8,698 bases of DNA, from positions 1 to 8,698 of the forward strand of contig JAVHXX010000172.1 of NCBI GenBank assembly GCA_031119595.1. The letters are read 5' to 3'. Origin of the DNA: Patulibacter sp. (GTDB lineage: Bacteria > Actinomycetota > Thermoleophilia > Solirubrobacterales > Solirubrobacteraceae). The position numbers were made by a program, and so were the translations under genes. The notes below the pieces were generated by a model. It saw only the letters and a list, made by a program, of their open reading frames with translations. It was not told where the DNA came from and made no database searches. This document shows positions 1 to 6,127 of this stretch, in pieces (the stretch's first letter is position 1; every line of letters starts with the position of its first letter).

Positions 1-36
1 CCCGACCAAATCGACACTTGCACCCAAGTCAAACCC

Positions 37-72
37 GGGCCGAAGGCCCAACCCACCAGCAGGCCGAAGGCC
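37..72. terminator. Two small tandem hairpins downstream of the SDR gene (possible terminator)
   Basis: Positions 1-111 contain no convincing gene. Within them the core GGCCGAAGGCC occurs twice (38-48 and 62-72), 24 bp apart. Each copy can fold into a short GC stem with a GAA loop: a 5-bp stem for the first (GGGCC/GGCCC, 37-49) and a 4-bp stem for the second. They lie 3' of the minus-strand SDR gene, where a terminator would be expected. There is no T-tract on either strand, so a factor-independent terminator role is only a possibility. Confidence 0.35.
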
Positions 73-104
73 GACCCGAACCAGGCCGCCGCCCCGGCAA
101 CCCC

Positions 105-122
105 AGCCGCGCTAGCGCGGCT
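105..122. repeat. 18-bp perfect palindrome across the SDR stop codon
   Basis: AGCCGCGCTAGCGCGGCT equals its own reverse complement over all 18 bases. Its centre is the TAG stop of the SDR gene, and its left part on the coding strand encodes the last residues (E-P-R). It could form a cruciform or fold in mRNA next to the two small hairpins just downstream and help end the transcript. With no loop bases it is not a standard terminator stem. A chance origin in GC-rich DNA cannot be excluded. Confidence 0.5.
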
Positions 123-993
123 CCGTCGTCGCAATCTGCGCCACGATCCAGTCGAGGACTCGGTCCGGGAGCTTGGTGATGATCCCGACGGCCTTGTTCT
201 CGACGCCGCCGCCGTAGCGGGGCTTGGGGCGGCGGGCGGTGAAGGCCTTGAGGATGAGGGCGGCGGCGACGTCGGGGGTGGAGCCCTTCTCGAGGGCGTC
301 GCGGCCGGCGTCGATGGCGGAGAAGGCGCGCTCGGCGTAGCGCTCGTAGAGGTCGGGGTTGTCGTAGTTGGTGTCGATGAACTCGGCACCTTCGGCAACG
401 CCCTTGTCGAAGATCGGGGTGGCAACCATGCCGGGCGACACGGAGATGACGCGGACGCCGGAGTGGCCGAGTTCGCGGCGGAGGGTGTCGCTGAGGGCTT
501 CGATCCCGAACTTCGAGACGGAGTACGGGCCGAGCATCGGCAGGGCGATCTTGCCGGAGGGCGAGGAGATGTTCACGATGCGCCCCTTCGCCTTGAGGAT
601 CGCGGGGATGGCTTCGCGGGTCACGGCGACGGTGCCGAGCACGTTGACGTTCATCACCTGCTCCCACTTCTCCTGGGCGACGAGCTCGACCGGGCCGACG
701 CTGATGATGCCCGCGTTGTTGATGAGGCCCGCGAGCCCGCGGGGTTCGCTGCGGACCCGTTCGCCGAATGCCGCGACGTGCTCGGCATTCGTGACATCGA
801 GCTGGATCGCCTCGGCGCGGTCGCCGAGCGACGCCAGGGGATCGGCGTCTCCCAGCGTGCGGACGCCCGCGAGGACGCGGAAACCTGCGTCGACGAGCGC
901 GATCGCGGTCGCCTGGCCGATCCCCGACGAGCACCCGGTGACCGCGACGAGGCCGCGGTCACCGAGGACGGCGTTACGGCTTGGGAACGACAC
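112..993 (-). CDS. Short-chain dehydrogenase/reductase (SDR) family oxidoreductase
   Basis: This is a 293-residue cytoplasmic NAD(P)-dependent oxidoreductase of the classical SDR family, which interconverts alcohols and ketones or aldehydes on small or lipid-like substrates. The Rossmann nucleotide-binding motif TGCSSGIG lies at residues 19-26, and NNAG, which stabilises the central sheet, at 92-95. The catalytic set is Ser144 (in NISSPSGK), Tyr157 and Lys161 (YSVSK), with Asn116-type contacts expected from the family. The C-terminal part is the variable substrate-binding region, so the substrate cannot be read from sequence. The start is GTG at 993. It has no clear Shine-Dalgarno sequence and sits 20 bp inside the end of the upstream hydrolase gene, which suggests translational coupling. 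No signal peptide is present, unlike its neighbours. The family call is very secure; the physiological role is not. Confidence 0.93.
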   Translation of the reverse strand: MSFPSRNAVLGDRGLVAVTGCSSGIGQATAIALVDAGFRVLAGVRTLGDADPLASLGDRAEAIQLDVTNAEHVAAFGERVRSEPRGLAGLINNAGIISVGPVELVAQEKWEQVMNVNVLGTVAVTREAIPAILKAKGRIVNISSPSGKIALPMLGPYSVSKFGIEALSDTLRRELGHSGVRVISVSPGMVATPIFDKGVAEGAEFIDTNYDNPDLYERYAERAFSAIDAGRDALEKGSTPDVAAALILKAFTARRPKPRYGGGVENKAVGIITKLPDRVLDWIVAQIATTEPR

Positions 994-2764
994 GGTCGAT
1001 CATGTTCATGAGCATCGTGCTGGAGCCCTCGGGCTTGCCGTTGTTCTGCTTCTCGGCGGCGGTCACGGAATCGACGTGGTCGTAGCCGGGAAGGAGCACG
1101 TACGGATCGGGCGACCCGAACTTGCCCTTGATGATCTCGCCCTCGGTCCCGATGCCGATGATGCGGGGCTTCCGGGCGGTCGGGTGGCGGTAGTAGAAGT
1201 ACGACAGCTCGCCGCCCTTGTCGTGCCCGTAGAAGGCCGTGAGGTCGGTGACGACGCGGACCGGGAAGTACGGCTCCGTGAAGTTCGTCGGACCCTCGAA
1301 CTGGATCCGGGCCATGTCGCGGGCGTCGGTCACCTCGCTCGTCGGCTTCGTGAGATTCGCCCCGATCTGCGTCGGGCCGGAGCCGAGCTGGTCGTAGTTC
1401 GTCCACCCGGTCGGCTGCGTCTGGCTGTTGGCCTTGAACGGCAGCATCACGTTGCCCACCTGGAACAGGAGGTTGGCGGCCGGGATCGGCGAGATCTGGT
1501 CGTCGAGGGTGTTCCGGCGCAGACGGCTGCCACTGAAGAACCCGAAGCTCGCCCGGACCGCACTGATCGGCGTGCCGTTGTCGTCCAACAGCTGACCGAG
1601 CAGGCCGGCGTTCGTGTAGGAGTAGTCGCGGATCGAGTCCTTCGAGAGCGCGAGGCGCTGGAGGTTCGACGACCCGAGCATGTGGAAGTAGTTGTCGATC
1701 GACTTCACGTGCGGGATCGCCTGCAGGAGCGGCGTCGCCGACCCGTTCGGATCCTTGAAGGCGGCGATGCCGACCATCTCCATCACGAGCGTCGAGAGCG
1801 GGTCGACGCCGTCGACGTCCACGCGGCGCGGCACGAGGCCACGCTTCAGCGCGGACACCGAGATGCGGCGGAGGAAGTTGCGCTGCCCGAGGGTCGCGGC
1901 CCCGATCACGGCGTTGAGCAGCGGCGAGTCCTGGGTCGGGTCGAGATCGAGGTAGGCCTCGAAGCCGACGAAGCCCGCGCACTGGCGGTAGCCGGCGTCG
2001 GTGGTCGTCTTCGGGTTGTGGTCGAAGTCCCAGCCGGCGAAGACCTGCACGAGCGGGCCGCCGAGCGAGTGACCGCCGCAGATGACGTGGTGCTCACGCC
2101 AGGTCTGGTCGGGCAGCTCGTCGGTGAGGACCGAGTACATGTCGTTGACGGTCTGCTCGAGGCCGATGTCGGCGAGCATGCGGTCGTTCTTGCCGACGCC
2201 CCCGAAGGTCTTGCCGTCGATCGAGGCGCCGTGGAAGTAGTAGTCGATGGCGTCGTGGAAGTCGCCCGTCTGCTCGTACTTGTTGACCCCGGTGAGGTCT
2301 TCGAGGCAGTTCGCGCGGCGGTCGAGCGCCCAGACCTCGATGTTGCGGCCCTCGCGCTTCGCCGCGCGGACGGTGTTGCGCGCGAGCGGGTCGAGCGCCA
2401 TCGCACCCTCGAGGATGCCGGGCATGAGGAAGGCGACCGAGTCGGCCTTCATCGAGTCGGTCGGCCCCGTCGCCGAACGGAAGCGCACGTACTGGAGCCA
2501 GTCGCAGGCCTCCGGATGCGGAGCGTCACCCGCAGGCAGCGGCACGTGGATGCGTACGAGGCTCGCGAGGACGTCGGATTCGGGGGACGCGGAGTCGATC
2601 GGGACCTCCTGCCGCTCGACGTTCGGACTCGGGAGTGCGGACGCCGGAGCGGCGCCGACGAGTGCCGCCAGGCCGAGGGCGGCGAACACGGCCACCGCGG
2701 TGCGGGCGAGGCCGCCGAGCAGAGGGCGAGCACGGGGGAACGACAGAGACGGGACAGTTCTCAT
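974..2764 (-). CDS. Large secreted alpha/beta hydrolase (putative lipase/esterase)
   Basis: The predicted exported protein has 596 residues. Residues 1-43 form a Sec signal peptide: an Arg-containing n-region, a hydrophobic core, and likely cleavage after Ala-Ser-Ala. The nucleophile elbow is GGHSLGG with Ser233, preceded by a hydrophobic strand. Likely partners are Asp507 (VVTDL after a strand) and His563 (GYDHVD) near the C-terminus. Ser and His are about 330 residues apart, so the fold must carry a large, partly helical insertion, perhaps a cap. Four cysteines fall between the signal peptide and the nucleophile region. The frame stays open upstream to a TTG at 2836, but that codon coincides with the -35 box of the proximal promoter. 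ATG 2764 gives a clean signal peptide and a leader of about 37 nt, so I chose it; no strong ribosome site is visible. The SDR gene overlaps its 3' end. Substrate is unknown; ester or lipid hydrolysis is inferred from the fold. Confidence 0.85.
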   Translation of the reverse strand: MRTVPSLSFPRARPLLGGLARTAVAVFAALGLAALVGAAPASALPSPNVERQEVPIDSASPESDVLASLVRIHVPLPAGDAPHPEACDWLQYVRFRSATGPTDSMKADSVAFLMPGILEGAMALDPLARNTVRAAKREGRNIEVWALDRRANCLEDLTGVNKYEQTGDFHDAIDYYFHGASIDGKTFGGVGKNDRMLADIGLEQTVNDMYSVLTDELPDQTWREHHVICGGHSLGGPLVQVFAGWDFDHNPKTTTDAGYRQCAGFVGFEAYLDLDPTQDSPLLNAVIGAATLGQRNFLRRISVSALKRGLVPRRVDVDGVDPLSTLVMEMVGIAAFKDPNGSATPLLQAIPHVKSIDNYFHMLGSSNLQRLALSKDSIRDYSYTNAGLLGQLLDDNGTPISAVRASFGFFSGSRLRRNTLDDQISPIPAANLLFQVGNVMLPFKANSQTQPTGWTNYDQLGSGPTQIGANLTKPTSEVTDARDMARIQFEGPTNFTEPYFPVRVVTDLTAFYGHDKGGELSYFYYRHPTARKPRIIGIGTEGEIIKGKFGSPDPYVLLPGYDHVDSVTAAEKQNNGKPEGSSTMLMNMIDRVVPKP

Positions 2765-2807
2765 GGACTGCAGAATGCCGGAATACGGAGCGGGTTGTGA
2801 AAAGTTG

Positions 2808-2836
2808 ATTACCCCTGGCGTTACAGGCGCATTCAA
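2808..2836 (-). promoter_or_regulatory. Proximal promoter candidate for the large hydrolase gene
   Basis: Read on the minus strand, TTGAAT (2836-2831) is followed after exactly 17 bases by GGTAAT (2813-2808). These match the housekeeping-sigma consensus at 4 of 6 positions in each box. Transcription would start near 2801, giving a 5' leader of about 37 nt to ATG 2764. The same two boxes with the same spacing recur 67 bp upstream. This is pattern recognition only. Confidence 0.5.
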
Positions 2837-2874
2837 AAACTCGCTTCGGCTCAGGAGTGGCGCGGGTACCCCGG

Positions 2875-2903
2875 ATTACCCCATCTTTTTGAACATTGCT
2901 CAA
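2875..2903 (-). promoter_or_regulatory. Distal promoter candidate, a repeat of the proximal module
   Basis: On the minus strand TTGAGC (2903-2898) precedes GGTAAT (2880-2875) with a 17-base spacer. The -10 hexamer lies inside a 9-bp direct repeat, GATTACCCC on the plus strand (2807-2815 and 2874-2882). A 15-bp near-palindrome covers its -35 box. It could be a second start for the hydrolase/SDR operon, or a duplicated regulator site. Confidence 0.4.
2889..2903. promoter_or_regulatory. Near-perfect 15-bp palindrome, candidate operator
   Basis: TTGAACATTGCTCAA pairs at 6 of its 7 symmetric positions around a central T. It sits in the AT-rich region between the divergent hydrolase and lipase genes and overlaps the -35 box of the distal minus-strand promoter candidate. 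That is a typical place for a dimeric repressor such as a TetR- or MarR-type protein. No regulator gene is in the window, so the binding protein is unknown. Confidence 0.4.
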
Positions 2904-2960
2904 TAGGCCACGGGGCGGGGGCGAACGCGGCATTTGTGTGCTCGACCTCTCACCGGATGC

Positions 2961-2988
2961 TGGTCATTCGAAGGGCGGTAAGTAAAAT
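2961..2988 (+). promoter_or_regulatory. Promoter candidate for the plus-strand lipase operon
   Basis: TGGTCA (2961-2966) and TAAAAT (2983-2988) are separated by 16 bases, matching the housekeeping-sigma consensus at 4 and 5 of 6 positions. The predicted start near 2995 leaves a leader of about 45 nt to ATG 3040. The rest of 2904-2960 shows no further signal that I can defend. Confidence 0.4.
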
Positions 2989-3039
2989 TCCGCCTCTCTC
3001 TCGTCCCCGTTCTGATCGCCCTGCGATCGAGTGTCGCCA

Positions 3040-4305
3040 ATGTCCCTGTTCGTCCCCCGCGAGCCCGCCGCACCCCGGCGCCGCGCGCTGTCCCGATTCC
3101 GCACCGCCCTCGCCACCCTCGCCGTCCTCGGCGCCGGTGCGATGGCCCCCGCGGCGGCCAGTGCGGCCATCTCCCCGCAGTACGACCCGTTCTACGTACC
3201 GCCGGCCGACCTCGCCTCGCACGCGCCCGGGGACGTCCTGCGGTCCCGCACGGTGCCGTTCCACATGAGCCCGCAGATCAAGCTCCCGTACAAGGCGTAC
3301 CAGGTGCTGTTCCGCACGAACGACCTGCGCGACGGCGCCTCGGCGAGCGTGGCCACGATCTTCATCCCGACGAAGCGTCCGGCCACCGGCCGCCGGCTCG
3401 TCTCCTACCAGACGGCCTATGACGGGGTCGGCCCCGGCTGTCGCCCGTCGTACTCCTTCCAGAACGGCAAGGTCGCGCTGCAGGGCGTCGAGACCCTGCT
3501 CATCGGCTCGGCCCTGAGCCACGGTTGGACCATCGTCACCACCGACTACGAGGGCCCGTACGACGAGTTCGGCGTCGGCAAGACGAGCGGCTGGAACGTC
3601 CTCGACGGCATCCGCGCCGCGGAGCGCTTCCCGGCCGCGGGCCTCGCGGACGGCGTGAACACGCCGGTCGGCATGCTCGGCTACTCCGGCGGTGGCCAGG
3701 CGACCGCCTGGGCCGCCGAGCTCGCCAAGCCGTACGCGCCCGAGCTCAAGATCATCGGCGCGGCGCAGGGTGGCGTCGGCGCGGACCTGAGCACCGTCCT
3801 CAGCAACTTCGACGGCCAGCTGTTCGCGGGCGTCGGCCTCGCGGGGATCATCGGCATCTCCAACGCGTACCCCCAGCTCGGCCTCGAGGGCAAGCTCAGC
3901 AACCGTGGCCGCCAGCTCTTCAAGCGGATGCGCACCCAGTCGGCCTGCATCTCGGACTACGCGTTCGAGTACGCGTTCACGAAGTTCAAGTCGCTGACGA
4001 TCGACCCGACGCTCCTCAAGCAGGCGCCGTTCGTGGCCGCAGCGCAGGAGAACTCGCTCGGCAAGGACGCCCCGCAGATCCCGGTCCTCTGGTACGACAC
4101 CCTCGTCAACCAGATGGGCAGCCACGCGACCAACCTCAAGGTCGCCAAGCAGTACTGCGCCGCCGGTACCCCGCTCTCGTTCCGCACGAGCTGGCACGAG
4201 GAGCACGCGATGCAGGCCTTCTCGTGGCCGTTCAAGGCCCAGGCGTGGATCTCGCTGCGCTTCAACGGCGCCCCGCTCGACACGAACTGCGACAACCTCA
4301 AGTGA
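3040..4305 (+). CDS. Secreted LIP-type lipase paralog 1, catalytic Asp apparently replaced
   Basis: The protein has 421 residues from ATG 3040. A GTG three codons earlier (3031) is an alternative start; the ATG has a weak GAG eight bases upstream. Residues 1-42 are a signal peptide ending near ASA, so it is exported. The body matches the secretory lipase (LIP) family, to which Candida antarctica lipase A belongs: TTDYEG before the core, the nucleophile elbow GYSGGG with Ser216, and a His (His389, in HEEH) after a conserved Cys-Ala-x-Gly-Thr-Pro-Leu segment. Aligned without gaps to the neighbouring paralog from the IP motif to that Cys, the catalytic Asp position is Asn357, and the usual His-Gly is Asp353-Thr. 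Either Asp353 compensates or the protein is weakly active or inactive. The Asn-Cys near the C-terminus is shared with the paralog, suggesting a common disulfide. It is first in an operon with the next gene, 32 bp away. Confidence 0.85.
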   Translation: MSLFVPREPAAPRRRALSRFRTALATLAVLGAGAMAPAAASAAISPQYDPFYVPPADLASHAPGDVLRSRTVPFHMSPQIKLPYKAYQVLFRTNDLRDGASASVATIFIPTKRPATGRRLVSYQTAYDGVGPGCRPSYSFQNGKVALQGVETLLIGSALSHGWTIVTTDYEGPYDEFGVGKTSGWNVLDGIRAAERFPAAGLADGVNTPVGMLGYSGGGQATAWAAELAKPYAPELKIIGAAQGGVGADLSTVLSNFDGQLFAGVGLAGIIGISNAYPQLGLEGKLSNRGRQLFKRMRTQSACISDYAFEYAFTKFKSLTIDPTLLKQAPFVAAAQENSLGKDAPQIPVLWYDTLVNQMGSHATNLKVAKQYCAAGTPLSFRTSWHEEHAMQAFSWPFKAQAWISLRFNGAPLDTNCDNLK

Positions 4306-4327
4306 CCCGCCCCCGTCCTTCCGTCCC

Positions 4328-4332
4328 AAGGA
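4328..4332 (+). promoter_or_regulatory. Ribosome binding site of lipase paralog 2
   Basis: AAGGA lies five bases before ATG 4338, in the 32-bp gap after the stop of the first lipase. It is the clearest Shine-Dalgarno sequence in the window and fixes the start. The open frame extends far upstream through the first lipase gene but has no comparable signal there. Confidence 0.7.
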
Positions 4333-4337
4333 TCACC

Positions 4338-5594
4338 ATGCCCAACCAACGTCTCCGGCGGCGGGTCCTCGCGCTGTTCGCCTTCCTGATCGCGATCGTC
4401 GCTCCGGTCGCGACCGCGCAGGCCGCCCAGACCGACACCTACATCGACCTCCCGCAGCACAAGTACCCGGCGTTCTACGTGCCGCCGTCACCGCTGCCCC
4501 CGGGCCAGCCCGGCGAGATCATCCGCTGGCGCGAGATGGGCTTCAACAAGTCCCTCACGAAGCCGCCGCAGGGCACCAAGGGCTACCTCGTGATGTACCA
4601 CTCGCGGTCGGCGCTCGGCCAGGACATCGCAGTCGTGGGCTACGTGCTCGTGCCGGTCGCCTACAACCTGCCCCCGGGCATGACGCAGCGGCCGATCATC
4701 GGCTACGGCAACGAGGCCATGGGTCTCGGTGACAACTGCGCCCAGTCCGCCGTCCTCCAGTACGGCAACTCCGGTGAGGTCGCCCTCTACACGCTGATGC
4801 TCAAGAAGGGCTACGCGATCGCCGCGACCGACTACGAGGGCCTCGGCACGCCGCAGGTCCACACGTTCGGCGTGACGATGTCCGCGGCACACACCACGCT
4901 CGACATGATCCGCGCGGCCCGCAACCTCGAAGCCGCGCAGCTCCCGAAGAACGGCCCGGTCGGGCTGCTCGGGTACTCGCAGGGCGGCGGTGCCGTCACC
5001 GGTGCCGAGGAGCAGCAGCCGACCTACGCCCCGGACGTGAAGCTCACGGCCGTGGCGGCCGGCGGTGCCCCGACCAACCCGCTCATGTTCGCGAAGTGGA
5101 ACGACGGCAAGATCTTCTCGGCCGTCGAACTGGCCGCGTCGATGGGCTACGACGCCGCCTACCCGGAGCTCGACCTCTACAACGGCTTCATGAACGACCG
5201 CGGCAAGATCGCGTACCAGCACGGCCTCAACGGCTGCATCGAGATGGTGTTCAGCCTCCCGAACCGCAAGATCGCCGACTACCTCCAGCCGGGCAAGAAC
5301 CCGCTGACCGATCCGCGCTGGCTCGCCCGGTTCAAGGAGAACACGATCGGCCTGCTGCCGCCGAAGATCCCGACCTACTACTTCCACGGGATGTTCGACC
5401 AGGCCGTGCCCTACAAGGGTGCACTGGAGCTCCGCAAGCGCTGGTGCGCCGGCGGCACGCCGCTCCACTTCCAGACGATCATCGACGAGCACGTCTCCGC
5501 GGCGCCCCTGTGGATGCCGAACGCCGAGAAGTGGCTCGACGCCCGCATGCGCGGTCGCCCGGACAAGGGCAACTGCGGCAAGCTCGTCGCCTAG
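4338..5594 (+). CDS. Secreted LIP-type lipase paralog 2 with complete catalytic triad
   Basis: This 418-residue exported hydrolase is of the secretory lipase (LIP) family, which cleaves acylglycerols or other esters outside the cell. Residues 1-29 form a signal peptide with an Arg-rich n-region (RLRRR) and an Ala-Gln-Ala cleavage site. ATDYEG precedes the catalytic core. The nucleophile elbow is GYSQGG with Ser214, the acid is Asp354 in HGMFDQAVPY, and the base is His385 in DEH. The Asp spacing to the following Cys is the same as I recall for Candida antarctica lipase A. Length and motif order are normal for the family. It is co-directional with the upstream paralog, shares the same domain plan and the Asn-Cys near the C-terminus, and is probably co-transcribed; a strong hairpin follows. 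Natural substrate is not evident from sequence. Confidence 0.9.
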   Translation: MPNQRLRRRVLALFAFLIAIVAPVATAQAAQTDTYIDLPQHKYPAFYVPPSPLPPGQPGEIIRWREMGFNKSLTKPPQGTKGYLVMYHSRSALGQDIAVVGYVLVPVAYNLPPGMTQRPIIGYGNEAMGLGDNCAQSAVLQYGNSGEVALYTLMLKKGYAIAATDYEGLGTPQVHTFGVTMSAAHTTLDMIRAARNLEAAQLPKNGPVGLLGYSQGGGAVTGAEEQQPTYAPDVKLTAVAAGGAPTNPLMFAKWNDGKIFSAVELAASMGYDAAYPELDLYNGFMNDRGKIAYQHGLNGCIEMVFSLPNRKIADYLQPGKNPLTDPRWLARFKENTIGLLPPKIPTYYFHGMFDQAVPYKGALELRKRWCAGGTPLHFQTIIDEHVSAAPLWMPNAEKWLDARMRGRPDKGNCGKLVA

Positions 5595-5616
5595 GCCAGA
5601 CCGGTTCCCTCCGACA

Positions 5617-5657
5617 CGAAGGGCCCGCACCGCCACGACGGCGGTGCGGGCCCTTCG
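5617..5657 (+). terminator. Strong 18-bp-stem hairpin, terminator of the lipase operon
   Basis: CGAAGGGCCCGCACCGCC (5617-5634) and its exact reverse complement (5640-5657) enclose a 5-base loop (ACGAC). It starts 22 bp after the second lipase stop. No T-run follows, as is often the case for intrinsic-type terminators in high-GC bacteria. The stem is symmetric and so would also form on the other strand. Confidence 0.8.
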
Positions 5658-5678
5658 GCCGTTCCGGGGCGCCACGGC

Positions 5679-5684
5679 GATACT
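5679..5684 (+). promoter_or_regulatory. -10-like box placing the start of a leaderless mRNA at the ATG
   Basis: GATACT ends six bases before ATG 5691, so transcription initiated from it would begin at or next to the start codon. No Shine-Dalgarno sequence is visible before the ATG and no clear -35 box is seen, since that position falls at the base of the preceding hairpin. The pattern suits leaderless translation, common in actinobacteria. Confidence 0.4.
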
Positions 5685-5690
5685 GGACCG

Positions 5691-6083
5691 ATGCAGTCCT
5701 TCGGCATCGTGGTGATCGGCGTGTTGGTCGTCGGCGTGGTGCTCGGCCTGTACGCGGCCCGCAACCCGCCCCGTTGGGACGAACTCGGCGGCGAGTCACC
5801 CGTGCCGCTCGACGGCGCCCCGACCACCGCCGACGACGAGGCGCAGCTCCGCGCGCTCGTCGCCGCCAAGCGAGCACGCCGCCTCGCCGAGGGCGGCCCG
5901 GCGGTGGCGAGCGACGCTCGGGCCACCGAACCGCGCGAGCCATGGGCCCACCTCGACGCCGAGGTGATCCAGGAGGCCCGCGCTCTCGTTGCCCGGCGGC
6001 GGGCACGGCTCGAGCGCGAGGGCCGCGAGGCCCCCGCCGAGCAGTCGGAACTCGAACGGCTCCTGGGGCCGCCGACGCCCTAG
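5691..6083 (+). CDS. Small single-pass membrane protein of unknown function
   Basis: This 130-residue protein is not recognised as a known family. One transmembrane helix covers roughly residues 4-22 (Ile/Val/Gly/Leu-rich) and is followed by YAARNPPRW, so the N-terminus is probably outside and the rest in the cytoplasm under the positive-inside rule. The soluble part is Ala/Arg/Glu-rich and predicted helical. It contains two similar segments, RALVAAKRARRLAEGG (54-69) and RALVARRRARLEREGR (97-112), an internal duplication about 43 residues apart. The coding call rests on the membrane segment, the sensible amino-acid pattern and the gap-filling position. It starts 33 bp after the lipase terminator, probably with its own promoter, and converges with the lipoprotein gene. 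Its role is unknown. Confidence 0.72.
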   Translation: MQSFGIVVIGVLVVGVVLGLYAARNPPRWDELGGESPVPLDGAPTTADDEAQLRALVAAKRARRLAEGGPAVASDARATEPREPWAHLDAEVIQEARALVARRRARLEREGREAPAEQSELERLLGPPTP

Positions 6084-6112
6084 CCGCGAGACGGCCGGAA
6101 CGACCTCGCGGC
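6083..6112. terminator. Hairpin between convergent genes, possible bidirectional terminator
   Basis: GCCGCGAG (6083-6090) pairs exactly with CTCGCGGC (6105-6112) across a 14-base loop. It lies in the 44-bp gap between the small membrane-protein gene (plus) and the lipoprotein gene (minus), where both transcripts must end. No T-tract is present and the loop is long, so the strength is uncertain. Confidence 0.5.
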
Positions 6113-6127
6113 CCGGGAGGCGCCGGG

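Noticed and set aside
368..2800. 810-codon open frame on the plus strand, antisense to the hydrolase and SDR genes
   Set aside because: Its composition is Arg/Val/Asp/Gly-rich with no recognisable motif, and it mirrors genes with clear signal peptide and catalytic motifs on the other strand. Long antisense frames are usual in GC-rich DNA.
2765..2836. TTG at 2836 as start of the large hydrolase
   Set aside because: The codon coincides with a -35 box candidate and adds 24 residues before an already complete signal peptide at ATG 2764.
2950..4329. 459-codon minus-strand open frame antisense to the first lipase
   Set aside because: No start signal or domain; it is antisense to a well-supported lipase gene.
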